Shown in pieces: positions 1 through 6,278 of a stretch of DNA of 12,100 bases (position 1 is the first letter of the stretch; each line of letters opens with the position of its first letter). The stretch covers positions 1-12,100 of the forward strand of contig JADGIB010000084.1 in NCBI GenBank assembly GCA_019683665.1, written 5' to 3'. The DNA comes from Solirubrobacteraceae bacterium. GTDB taxonomy: Bacteria > Actinomycetota > Thermoleophilia > Solirubrobacterales > Solirubrobacteraceae. The notes under the pieces were generated by a model. The model saw only the letters and a program-made list of their open reading frames with translations. It was not told where the DNA came from and ran no database searches. The translations under genes and the position numbers were made by a program.

Positions 1-10
1 CCCGCGCGGG

Positions 11-33
11 CGGCGGGGGCCCGGCCCCCGCCG
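11..33 (-). terminator. Candidate terminator hairpin after the acylase gene
   Basis: A perfect GC-only stem of 9 bp (11-19 with 25-33) closes on a 5-nt loop, about 34 nt beyond the stop codon of the minus-strand acylase gene. There is no U-tract, which is common in high-GC Actinobacteria. The whole 1-66 stretch is G/C homopolymer-rich, so some pairing by chance is expected. Confidence 0.4.
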
Positions 34-66
34 GCGGGGGGGGCGCCGGGGGCCGCGGCCGGGCCG

Positions 67-2517
67 TCAGCGGCGGCCCGGCCGGTGCCCGGTGAACGTC
101 ATCACCTGCTGGATGCCGCTCGGGCGGTTCGTGTAGCGGATCGTGATCGGCAGCAGGCCCGGCGCGAAGCGGATCCGCTCCGCGTCGGCGTCCGACCGCC
201 ACTGCGCCGGGTCGTCGGTGCCCTGCGCGGCGGCGAGCGCCGCCCCGGCCTCCTCGAACGCCTGCCACAGCGACGCCCGGCAGGCCTCGAGGTCGCCGCG
301 CCCGCAGAAGCGGGTGCGGAACGGCGACCTGAACCGCTCGCCCAGCAGCGTGCGCAGGTCCTTGTCGACGTAGTTGATCCGCCCGCCGGTGAACCCGGTG
401 CGCGGCGAGTTGTCGGACCCGACGATCTGGTTGAGCTGCTCCAGCTGCGGCCCGAGCACCGGGCCGAGGACCGCGTCGGCGATCCGCGGGTAGAGCTCGC
501 TGATGATCGTCGCGGCCGCGCCGGCGTCGATCGCGCCGTCCGGCTCGCGGTCGACGCGCGACGCGCCCTGCGCCCGCCACGCCAGCAGCAGGTCGAGCAT
601 CCGCTGTGAGCGCGCGCTCGGTGCCGGCGACCCGGCGAGCACGCCGGCGATCGCCTCCATGACCGAGCCCTGGACGCGCAGGTCCTGGGTCGCCGCCGCG
701 TTCATCGCCGCGGTCACCGACGCGAGGTCGTGCTTCTCGCGCGTGGCGATGCCGGCGTCGAGCATCTGGACCCGCTGGATCGACCCGTACGTCCACTGGT
801 CGTCGGCCGACCCGAACCCGGGCGCCGGCTTGTTGTTCCAGTTGGTCAGGACGCCCGACGCGGGGTTCGCCTCGTGCGGGTGGTCCATCGGCTTCAGGAA
901 GCCCTTCCACTCGTACTCGCCGGTGCCGATCGTCGGCAGCCGCGGGTCGACGCGCGGGTCGCGGATCGGCAGCCGCCCGGCCGAGTACGTGGCGATGTCG
1001 CGGTCGTCGGCGTAGGCGACGTTGAACGTGAACGGCGAGGTCGCCGCCGCCCGGTAGAACGACCGGAGCCCCCGGACCTTCCCGTCGGTCAGGCGCTTGA
1101 ACATGACCTGCCAGAGGATGTCCCGGCCGTGGCTGGAGCGCTTCATCGAGATCGCCACGCGGCGGCCGTCGACGGTCGCGTAGCCGAGCACGGGGCCGTG
1201 GACGGTCGTGCGGTAGACGACGCGGCCCTCGCCCTGGATCTCGCCGGCGTCGACGAGGCCCATCTCGCGGCAGCGGCCCTTGTAGAGGTACTTCGTGTCG
1301 GACCCGTCGCAGAGCGTCTCGACGAACTGGTCGTTCGTGTCCGACCCGGCCGACGTCAGCGACCACGCGTAGTCGGGGCCGCGGCCGATGAGGAGGTTCC
1401 CGGCGCCGCCCGGCATCGCCGCGCCGCGCGCCTCGATCCCCGGCGCCTTGAGGTCCATCTCGAGCGTCAGGCCGGGGTAGAAGTAGCCGATCTGCGGCCC
1501 GGCCACGAACAGCGGGTGGCCGTTCGTCGAGCGCCTGCCCGACACGAGCAGGAAGTTCGACATGTTGCGGTGCGCGCGCGACCGCGCGGACGCGGCCTGC
1601 AGCGCGGTCGGCGTCATCGAGCCGTCGTCGATGATCGCGTTGCCGGTCGCGCCGGCGGGCACCTGCTCGTAGGGGAAGCGCCGGCTGATCGTCGTCCGCG
1701 TGTCCTCGTCCATCTGCTCGGTGAGGTCCTCCCACACCTGCCGGCCCTCCTGCTCGCCGAGCCGCTTCTGCAGCGCGTCGAGCAGCATCGAGCGGCGCGC
1801 CTCGTCGCCGCCGCCCTGGCCGAAGATCTGGCCGGCGAGCGCGTTCACGGCGTAGACGTCGACGCGCGTGAACGGCTTCTGGGCCGACTTCTCGAAGCGC
1901 AGCCGCGCGTTCATGCCCGCGACGTAGGCGTCGATGTCGCGCAGGATCGCCCGCCCCTCGCGGCCCAGCCGCCGCAGCGCCCGCGTCTGCCGGCGCTCGA
2001 TGATCCGGTCGGCCTGGGCGGTGACCGTCACCGACTTCAGCCCGGTGACGAGCGAGAACGCGTCGATGCCGGGCGCGTCGAGCGCGGCGAACCGGGCCGG
2101 GTAGCGGCCCTGGGCGATGAGCAGCCCGCGGTCCTCGACGACGACCCAGCCGGCCGCCCACGACAGGTCGAGCCGGTTGCGCCCGGTGATGTGCGGGACG
2201 TTGAAGCGGTCGCGCACGATCCGCACGCCCCGGCGCGGGACCCGCTCGACGCGGCACGGGCACTGGCCCTTCGTGCCGAACCGCGACGACTTGAAGTACG
2301 TCGTGAGGTCCGCCGCGGTCACCTGGTCGAACAGCGGCGTGAGCCCGTCGTACATGCGGGCCTGCAGGTCGGCCCCCTCTGGGACCGGGACGCTGCCGTA
2401 CTGGCCCGACGGGATGATGTTGAGCGCCGTGCCGGCGTAGTCCTTCGCGGAGGCGCTCGCGGGGAGCACGAGCGCCGCCACGGCGGCGGCGGCCCATGCC
2501 AGGATGGAGCGGGACAT
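67..2517 (-). CDS. Secreted penicillin acylase family protein (Ntn hydrolase)
   Basis: Predicted exported amidohydrolase of the penicillin/cephalosporin/AHL acylase family, made as a precursor that cuts itself into alpha and beta chains. With the start at 2517 it has 816 residues. A signal peptide covers residues 1-24 (MSRS, hydrophobic core, then ASA before KDYAG). The nucleophile candidate is Ser320 in MSNFLLVSG, which would become the beta-chain N-terminus. A TNWNNKP motif follows with Asn559, beta position 240, matching the oxyanion Asn (about beta 241) of penicillin G acylase. Five or more cysteines in the mature part would suit an extracytoplasmic protein. The ATG at 2532 is also in frame, but 2517 gives a cleaner signal peptide and has a TACGGT hexamer 6 nt upstream. 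A perfect GGAGGTGAT lies 17 nt before 2532, too far for normal initiation. The substrate (beta-lactam, acyl-homoserine lactone or other amide) cannot be told from sequence. The gene is alone on its strand. Confidence 0.9.
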   Translation of the reverse strand: MSRSILAWAAAAVAALVLPASASAKDYAGTALNIIPSGQYGSVPVPEGADLQARMYDGLTPLFDQVTAADLTTYFKSSRFGTKGQCPCRVERVPRRGVRIVRDRFNVPHITGRNRLDLSWAAGWVVVEDRGLLIAQGRYPARFAALDAPGIDAFSLVTGLKSVTVTAQADRIIERRQTRALRRLGREGRAILRDIDAYVAGMNARLRFEKSAQKPFTRVDVYAVNALAGQIFGQGGGDEARRSMLLDALQKRLGEQEGRQVWEDLTEQMDEDTRTTISRRFPYEQVPAGATGNAIIDDGSMTPTALQAASARSRAHRNMSNFLLVSGRRSTNGHPLFVAGPQIGYFYPGLTLEMDLKAPGIEARGAAMPGGAGNLLIGRGPDYAWSLTSAGSDTNDQFVETLCDGSDTKYLYKGRCREMGLVDAGEIQGEGRVVYRTTVHGPVLGYATVDGRRVAISMKRSSHGRDILWQVMFKRLTDGKVRGLRSFYRAAATSPFTFNVAYADDRDIATYSAGRLPIRDPRVDPRLPTIGTGEYEWKGFLKPMDHPHEANPASGVLTNWNNKPAPGFGSADDQWTYGSIQRVQMLDAGIATREKHDLASVTAAMNAAATQDLRVQGSVMEAIAGVLAGSPAPSARSQRMLDLLLAWRAQGASRVDREPDGAIDAGAAATIISELYPRIADAVLGPVLGPQLEQLNQIVGSDNSPRTGFTGGRINYVDKDLRTLLGERFRSPFRTRFCGRGDLEACRASLWQAFEEAGAALAAAQGTDDPAQWRSDADAERIRFAPGLLPITIRYTNRPSGIQQVMTFTGHRPGRR

Positions 2518-2523
2518 GCGCGG

Positions 2524-2529
2524 ACCGTA
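2524..2529 (-). promoter_or_regulatory. Candidate -10 hexamer for leaderless acylase mRNA
   Basis: On the minus strand TACGGT (TANNNT) lies exactly 6 nt before the ATG at 2517, so transcription would begin at or near the start codon. No convincing -35 is seen. The hexamer falls inside the coding sequence if 2532 is the start, so the two start choices are mutually exclusive with this reading. Confidence 0.4.
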
Positions 2530-2538
2530 CATCTGAAC

Positions 2539-2584
2539 GTTGACGTCTGCATCACCTCCGCGCTAACGTGACGCCTCCGTCAAC
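2539..2584. repeat. 7-bp inverted repeat in the divergent intergenic region
   Basis: GTTGACG (2539-2545) and CGTCAAC (2578-2584) form an inverted pair separated by 32 bp between the divergent acylase and monooxygenase genes. The left arm contains the candidate -35 of the rightward promoter. The pair may be an operator, possibly for the TetR regulator encoded downstream, or simply two outward TTGAC elements. The spacing is wide for a classical TetR operator. Confidence 0.3.
2540..2569 (+). promoter_or_regulatory. Candidate promoter of the monooxygenase-tetR operon
   Basis: TTGACG (2540-2545), an 18-bp spacer and TAACGT (2564-2569) resemble a housekeeping actinobacterial promoter. Transcription would start near 2576, which excludes the in-frame GTG at 2568 as start and gives a leader of about 37 nt to ATG 2613. 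The -35 lies between the presumed -10 and -35 regions of the oppositely directed acylase promoter, so the two could interfere. Confidence 0.5.
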
Positions 2585-2597
2585 TTCTCCGGCGATC

Positions 2598-2603
2598 GAG
2601 GGG
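2598..2603 (+). promoter_or_regulatory. Ribosome binding site deciding the monooxygenase start
   Basis: GAGGGG lies 9 nt before ATG 2613, a normal distance. It supports 2613 rather than the upstream in-frame GTG at 2568. Confidence 0.5.
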
Positions 2604-2612
2604 TGCTCGCGG

Positions 2613-3977
2613 ATGTCCACCAACCTGCCGCGCTGCGCGGTCATCGGCGCCGGCTCGTCCGGCATCACCGCGGTGAAGGGCCTGCGCGACGCGGGCCTCG
2701 AGGTCACGGCCTTCGAGGCGTCCGACCGCATCGGCGGCAACTGGGTCTTCGACAACAGCAACGGGATGTCGGCCGCCTACGAGGGGCTGCACATCAACAC
2801 GTCGCGCGAGCGGATGGAGTACCGCGACTTCCCGATGCCGAAGTCGTATCCCGACTTCCCGCACCACACCCACATCGCCGCCTACTTCGAGAGCTACGTC
2901 GACCACTTCGGCCTGCGCCCCCACATCCGCTTCCGGACGCGCGTCGAGCGCGCCGAGCGCGGCCGCGAGGGCGGCTGGACGCTCACGCTCGGCGACGGCT
3001 CGACCGAGCGCTTCGACGCGCTGCTCGTCGCCAACGGCCACCACTGGGACCCGCAGTGGCCCGACCCGCCGTTCCCCGGCAGCGACACGTTCACCGGCGT
3101 CCAGATGCACGCCCACGACTACCGCAGCGACGAGGTCCTGCGCGGCAGGGACGTCGTCGTCCTCGGGATGGGCAACAGCGCGATGGACATCGCCGTCGAG
3201 TCCAGCTACGTCGCGCGGTCGACCGTCCTCGCCGCCCGCCGCGGCGCCTGGATCCTGCCGAAGTACATCCTCGGCCGCCCGATGGACCAGCTGCTGCGCA
3301 ACGACCCGCGGGTGCCGTTCGCGATCCGCTCGCGGATCACCGAGCTGATCGTGCGCCTCGTCGCCGGCAGCCCCGAGCGCTACGGCCTGCCCAAGCCCGA
3401 CCACCGCTTCGGGCAGGCCCACCCGACCGTGTCGGGGCGCATCCTCGACCGCATCGGCCACGGCACGATCACGCCGAAGCCGAACATCGCGCGCCTCGAG
3501 GGCGACCGCGTCGTGTTCACCGACGGCTCCTCGGTCCACGCCGACGTCGTCGTCTACTGCACCGGCTACCGGATCACGTTCCCGTTCTTCGACGAGGACC
3601 TCATCTCCGCCCCCGACAACCGCATCGACCTGTTCCGCCGCGTCTTCCACCCCGACTACGACGACGTCTTCTTCGTCGGGCTCCTGCAGCCGCTCGGCGC
3701 GATCATGCCGCTGGCCGAGGCGCAGGGCCGCTGGATCGCCGAGTACCTGACCGGCCACTACGCGCTGCCGCCGCGGCCGGAGATGCTCGACGACATCGAG
3801 CGCGAGCAGCGGGCGATGCGCAAGCGCTACGTCGCCTCCAAGCGGCACACGATCCAGGTCGACTTCGAGGAGTACCGCCAGGGCCTCGACGCCGAGCGGC
3901 GGGCCGGCGCGCAGCGCGCCCGCGCCGCCGGCTTCGCGCTGCCGGTCCCGCGCCGGGCGGAGGCGGTGCCCGCCTGA
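2613..3977 (+). CDS. Flavin-containing monooxygenase (class B, FMO-like)
   Basis: Predicted cytosolic FAD- and NADPH-dependent monooxygenase of 454 residues. It would oxygenate a soft nucleophile (N or S) or act as a Baeyer-Villiger enzyme. The FAD Rossmann motif GAGSSG is at residues 12-17, followed by the acidic end of beta-2 in FEASDRIGGNW. The class B fingerprint FxGxxxHxxxY is exact at F160, G162, H166, Y170. Ending in Y rather than WP favours FMO over classical BVMO. The second, NADPH-binding motif GMGNSAMD is at 185-192, and TGY at 317-319. Length fits compact bacterial and plant FMOs. The first 15 codons of the longer frame from GTG 2568 lie on or upstream of the predicted transcription start, so ATG 2613 with its SD is chosen. 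The stop codon overlaps the TetR start, so the two are probably co-transcribed. The natural substrate is unknown. Confidence 0.92.
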   Translation: MSTNLPRCAVIGAGSSGITAVKGLRDAGLEVTAFEASDRIGGNWVFDNSNGMSAAYEGLHINTSRERMEYRDFPMPKSYPDFPHHTHIAAYFESYVDHFGLRPHIRFRTRVERAERGREGGWTLTLGDGSTERFDALLVANGHHWDPQWPDPPFPGSDTFTGVQMHAHDYRSDEVLRGRDVVVLGMGNSAMDIAVESSYVARSTVLAARRGAWILPKYILGRPMDQLLRNDPRVPFAIRSRITELIVRLVAGSPERYGLPKPDHRFGQAHPTVSGRILDRIGHGTITPKPNIARLEGDRVVFTDGSSVHADVVVYCTGYRITFPFFDEDLISAPDNRIDLFRRVFHPDYDDVFFVGLLQPLGAIMPLAEAQGRWIAEYLTGHYALPPRPEMLDDIEREQRAMRKRYVASKRHTIQVDFEEYRQGLDAERRAGAQRARAAGFALPVPRRAEAVPA

Positions 3978-4591
3978 TGGGGGCCGCCGCCGTCGGCAAG
4001 CGCGAGCGCACCAAGCAGGCCAACCGCGCCGCGATCCTGGCCGCGGCCCGCGAGGCCTTCGTCGAGATCGGCTACGGCGCCGCGACGGTCCGCGACATCA
4101 TCCGCCGCACCGACCTCGCCAGCGGCACCTTCTACAACTACTTCCCCGACAAGGAGTCGGTCTTCCGGGCGCTGCTGGAGGAGACCGCCCGCGAGGCGGC
4201 CGGGCGCGCCCACGCGGCGCGGATCGCCGGCGGCACCGCCGAGGCGTTCGTCCTCGACGGCTTCCGTGCGTACTTCGCCATGCTCGTCGAGGACCGCGCC
4301 ACGTTCGAGCTCGTGCGCCGCAACGCGGGGACGATCCGGGCGATGTTCGACGTGCCCGCGATCGTCGCCGGGATCGCCGAGCTCGCCGACGACCTGCGCG
4401 ACGGCGTCGCCGCCGGCCTCGTGCCCGACCACGACACCGACCTCATGGCCGCCGCGATGTTCGGCACCGCCTTCGAGGTCGGGGTGCGCCTGCTCGAGGA
4501 GGACCCGCCCGACGTCGAGCGCGCCGCCCGCTTCTGCGCCGACCTGTTCCTCGGCGGACTGGAGCGGCTCGGCCGCCGGTCCGGCCGCTAG
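3977..4591 (+). CDS. TetR/AcrR family transcriptional regulator
   Basis: A 204-residue protein with the usual TetR plan. A basic N-terminus precedes helix 1 (ANRAAILAAAREAFVEIGY, about 16-33), and the helix-turn-helix follows at about 38-57, ending in the family-typical SGTFYNYFPDKESVF. The remainder is an all-helical ligand/dimer domain of ordinary length. The ATG shares its A with the TGA of the monooxygenase gene (TGATG), so translation is coupled and the regulator most likely controls this operon. Its operator may lie in the divergent region upstream of 2613, where a GTTGACG/CGTCAAC inverted repeat is seen; that link is inference. The ligand may be the monooxygenase substrate or a related xenobiotic. 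The TAG stop codon forms part of the TAGCGT hexamer of the next gene. Confidence 0.93.
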   Translation: MGAAAVGKRERTKQANRAAILAAAREAFVEIGYGAATVRDIIRRTDLASGTFYNYFPDKESVFRALLEETAREAAGRAHAARIAGGTAEAFVLDGFRAYFAMLVEDRATFELVRRNAGTIRAMFDVPAIVAGIAELADDLRDGVAAGLVPDHDTDLMAAAMFGTAFEVGVRLLEEDPPDVERAARFCADLFLGGLERLGRRSGR

Positions 4592-4594
4592 CGT
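4589..4594 (+). promoter_or_regulatory. Candidate -10 hexamer of the glycoside-hydrolase-like gene
   Basis: TAGCGT begins with the TAG stop of the TetR gene and lies 11 nt before ATG 4606. No SD is seen in the gap (CCCGCGCCACC). The gap is a little long for a strictly leaderless mRNA and predicts a leader of a few nucleotides. Confidence 0.35.
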
Positions 4595-4605
4595 CCCGCG
4601 CCACC

Positions 4606-5508
4606 ATGATCCGTACGCTCGCAGCCGGATGCTGCGCTGCGCTCGCTCTCCTGGCCGCGCCGTCGGCCGGGTCCGCCGCCACGATCGGCATCGGCGACCA
4701 GCAGGCGTCCATGTTCTCCAGCCCCCTGTTCCAGCAGCTCGACGTCCCGATCGTCCGCTACATCGCGCCCTACGACGCGATGGACCACGGCGACGACGCG
4801 CGCAACGCGGCCGCGTTCATCGAGGCCGCGCAGAAGGCCGGGGCCCGCGTCCTCGTCGCCTTCTACCACTCGCGCCACACCCCGATGAAGCTGCCGTCGC
4901 GCAGCCAGTACATCCGCGCGACGCGGAAGTTCATCCGGGCGTTCCCGTACGTGCGCGAGTACCAGCCGTGGAACGAGGCCAACCGCGGCACGGTCAAGGG
5001 CCAGTTCGCCAGCCCGAGCGCGCGCACCGCCGCGACCTACTACATGGCGCTGCGCAGCATCTGCACGGGCTGCACGGTGACCGGCCTCGACCTGCTCGAC
5101 GGCGTCGACATGGGCCCGTCGCTGCGCTACCTGCGCACGTTCCAGAAGTACGCCAAGCCGGCGCCGAGGATCTGGGGCCTGCACAACTACTCCGACACGA
5201 ACCGCAACTCGATGGAGCGGACGCGGGCGTTCCTGCGCGCCGTGCGCGGCAGCGTCTGGCTCACCGAGACCGGCGGCGTCGTCAAGCTCGGCAGCACGTT
5301 CCCGGGCGGCAGGACCGGCCAGGAGCGGGCCGCGAAGGCCCTGCGGCTCATGTTCCGCATCGCCGACGCCTTCCCGCGCATCAAGCGGCTCTACATCTTC
5401 CAGTGGACCGGCTCGGGGCCGAACGCCCGCTTCGACGCCGGGCTGACGAACCCGGACGGGACCGCGCGCCCCGGCTACCGGGTCGTCCGCGACCGCATCG
5501 GGTCGTAG
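4606..5508 (+). CDS. Secreted glycoside-hydrolase-like protein (TIM-barrel, clan GH-A type)
   Basis: A 300-residue protein with a signal peptide (hydrophobic core to about residue 24, SAGSAA before TIGIG), so probably exported. Hallmarks of a retaining (beta/alpha)8 glycosidase are visible. WNEAN at 122-126 supplies the acid/base candidate Glu124 after a beta-4 like strand. LTETGG at 219-224 supplies the nucleophile candidate Glu221. LHNYSD lies between them, and an FQWTG motif near the C-terminus resembles beta-8. The domain is compact, close to the minimum for a barrel, with no added binding module. I cannot assign a GH family or substrate; GH5/GH39/GH42-like relatives are possible. An N-terminal AAGCC is too early to be a lipobox. 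The gene is monocistronic or trails the TetR gene by 14 nt. Hairpins at 5501-5522 and 5536-5568 close it. Confidence 0.8.
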   Translation: MIRTLAAGCCAALALLAAPSAGSAATIGIGDQQASMFSSPLFQQLDVPIVRYIAPYDAMDHGDDARNAAAFIEAAQKAGARVLVAFYHSRHTPMKLPSRSQYIRATRKFIRAFPYVREYQPWNEANRGTVKGQFASPSARTAATYYMALRSICTGCTVTGLDLLDGVDMGPSLRYLRTFQKYAKPAPRIWGLHNYSDTNRNSMERTRAFLRAVRGSVWLTETGGVVKLGSTFPGGRTGQERAAKALRLMFRIADAFPRIKRLYIFQWTGSGPNARFDAGLTNPDGTARPGYRVVRDRIGS

Positions 5509-5522
5509 CGGCGGCTACGACC
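5501..5522 (+). terminator. Hairpin overlapping the stop codon of the glycoside-hydrolase-like gene
   Basis: GGTCGTAGC (5501-5509), the loop GGCG, then GCTACGACC (5514-5522) form a perfect 9-bp stem with a 4-nt loop. The TAG stop (5506-5508) sits in the left arm. There is no U-tract. Confidence 0.5.
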
Positions 5523-5535
5523 GTCGTCCAGCACC

Positions 5536-5568
5536 GCGGGGACGGGGTGAGGTTCGCCCCGTCCCCGC
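5536..5568 (+). terminator. Strong terminator hairpin
   Basis: The 12-bp perfect stem pairs 5536-5547 (GCGGGGACGGGG) with 5557-5568. It can extend inward by a T-G wobble and two more pairs to leave a 3-nt loop. It sits 14 nt after the first hairpin and 16 nt before the next start codon. It is the most stable local fold noticed in an intergenic gap here and probably ends transcription from upstream, possibly on both strands. Confidence 0.6.
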
Positions 5569-5584
5569 CGACACCCGAGGTGGA

Positions 5585-6241
5585 ATGCGTGCGCGCCGGT
5601 CCCTGCCCCATCTGATCTTCGTCCTGGCGGGGCTTGCGATCGCGCTGATCGTCGTCCTCCCGGTCCGCACCTCGGAGACGAGCTGCCCGCCGCCCGGGGA
5701 CGGGCGCAACCTCTGCCTCCTCGAGCAGGCGTGGGCGCCCGCGATCACGACCGTCGCGCTCTGCGTCGCGCTCGCCTGGATGCTGGCCGAGGCGCTGTTC
5801 GTGCGCTGGCCGCGGCTGCGCGCCGGCGAGCGGGAGCGCCGCCGCCGCCCGCGCCACCACGGCCGCGACGCGCTCATGCGCGACGGCACCCTGCGCGCCG
5901 CCACCTGGGGGCGCCTGCCCCCGCCGCGCCGCCGCGCCGGCCGCCCGCGGATCACCGTGTCGGCGATCGCCGGCGGGCCGCCCGAGGTGCGCGCGCTCGG
6001 CCCGCTCGACCATCCGCGCCCGCCCGCCGGCCACTCGCTGCGCGTCGTCGCCGGCCGCGGCCGCCACGTCGACCAGGAGGTCCTGGCCGCGGCCTGGGAG
6101 ACGGCCACCCGGCGCAGCGCCGAGCTCATCGACCGCGTCGCCGCCGAGCTCGGGCTCGCCGCCGAGGGCCTCGCGCCCGCGCGGGCCGACGACCCCGACC
6201 CGCTCCTGTCGGCCGCCACCTGGTCGCGGCGCCCGGCCTGA
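5585..6241 (+). CDS. Uncharacterised two-TM membrane protein with Arg/Pro-rich cytoplasmic tail
   Basis: I do not recognise this 218-residue protein. A basic N-terminus (MRARRS) is followed by a first membrane helix at about 9-26. A short loop with two cysteines (Cys34, Cys44) comes next, then a second helix at about 50-73, so both ends should be cytoplasmic and the cysteines outside. After it comes a strongly basic stretch (RERRRRPRHHGR, about 83-94), an Arg/Pro-rich linker, and a probably folded C-terminal part with a helical AWETATRRSAELIDRVAAELG near 167-187. The start is supported by GAGGTGG directly before the ATG. The two hairpins upstream suggest its own promoter, which I could not identify. 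Codon use matches the neighbours, so it is probably a real gene although the linker is low complexity. Confidence 0.7.
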   Translation: MRARRSLPHLIFVLAGLAIALIVVLPVRTSETSCPPPGDGRNLCLLEQAWAPAITTVALCVALAWMLAEALFVRWPRLRAGERERRRRPRHHGRDALMRDGTLRAATWGRLPPPRRRAGRPRITVSAIAGGPPEVRALGPLDHPRPPAGHSLRVVAGRGRHVDQEVLAAAWETATRRSAELIDRVAAELGLAAEGLAPARADDPDPLLSAATWSRRPA

Positions 6242-6245
6242 CCGG

Positions 6246-6257
6246 CGCCGGCCGGCG
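6246..6257 (+). terminator. Small GC hairpin after the two-TM gene
   Basis: CGCCG (6246-6250), GC, CGGCG (6253-6257) lie 5 nt after the stop codon. The stem is short, the loop is only 2 nt and the area is GC-saturated, so this is weak. Confidence 0.2.
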
Positions 6258-6263
6258 GCCGTC

Positions 6264-6269
6264 TAGCAT
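6264..6269 (+). promoter_or_regulatory. Candidate -10 hexamer of the zinc-ribbon gene
   Basis: TAGCAT lies 9 nt before GTG 6279. The gap GGGTCGCCG contains no usable SD, so a leaderless or nearly leaderless transcript is likely. Confidence 0.4.
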
Positions 6270-6278
6270 GGGTCGCCG

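Noticed and set aside
34..66. G-quadruplex or functional repeat in the G/C-rich left end
   Set aside because: G-runs are abundant but mixed with C-runs that would pair with them. A hairpin terminator is the simpler reading, and the window edge hides the context.
730..2571. Plus-strand open frame (613 codons) opposite the acylase
   Set aside because: The opposite strand encodes a well-supported acylase with signal peptide and catalytic residues. This frame is Arg/Val/Asp/Gly-rich with no recognisable fold.
2568..2612. GTG 2568 as an earlier start of the monooxygenase
   Set aside because: It overlaps the -10 hexamer of the likely promoter, has no SD, and the extra residues precede the normal FAD-binding N-terminus.
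4618..4635. Lipoprotein signal in the glycoside-hydrolase-like protein (AAGCC)
   Set aside because: The cysteines lie at residues 9-10, before the hydrophobic core, so a lipobox reading does not fit. A normal signal peptide cleavage site follows at about residue 24.
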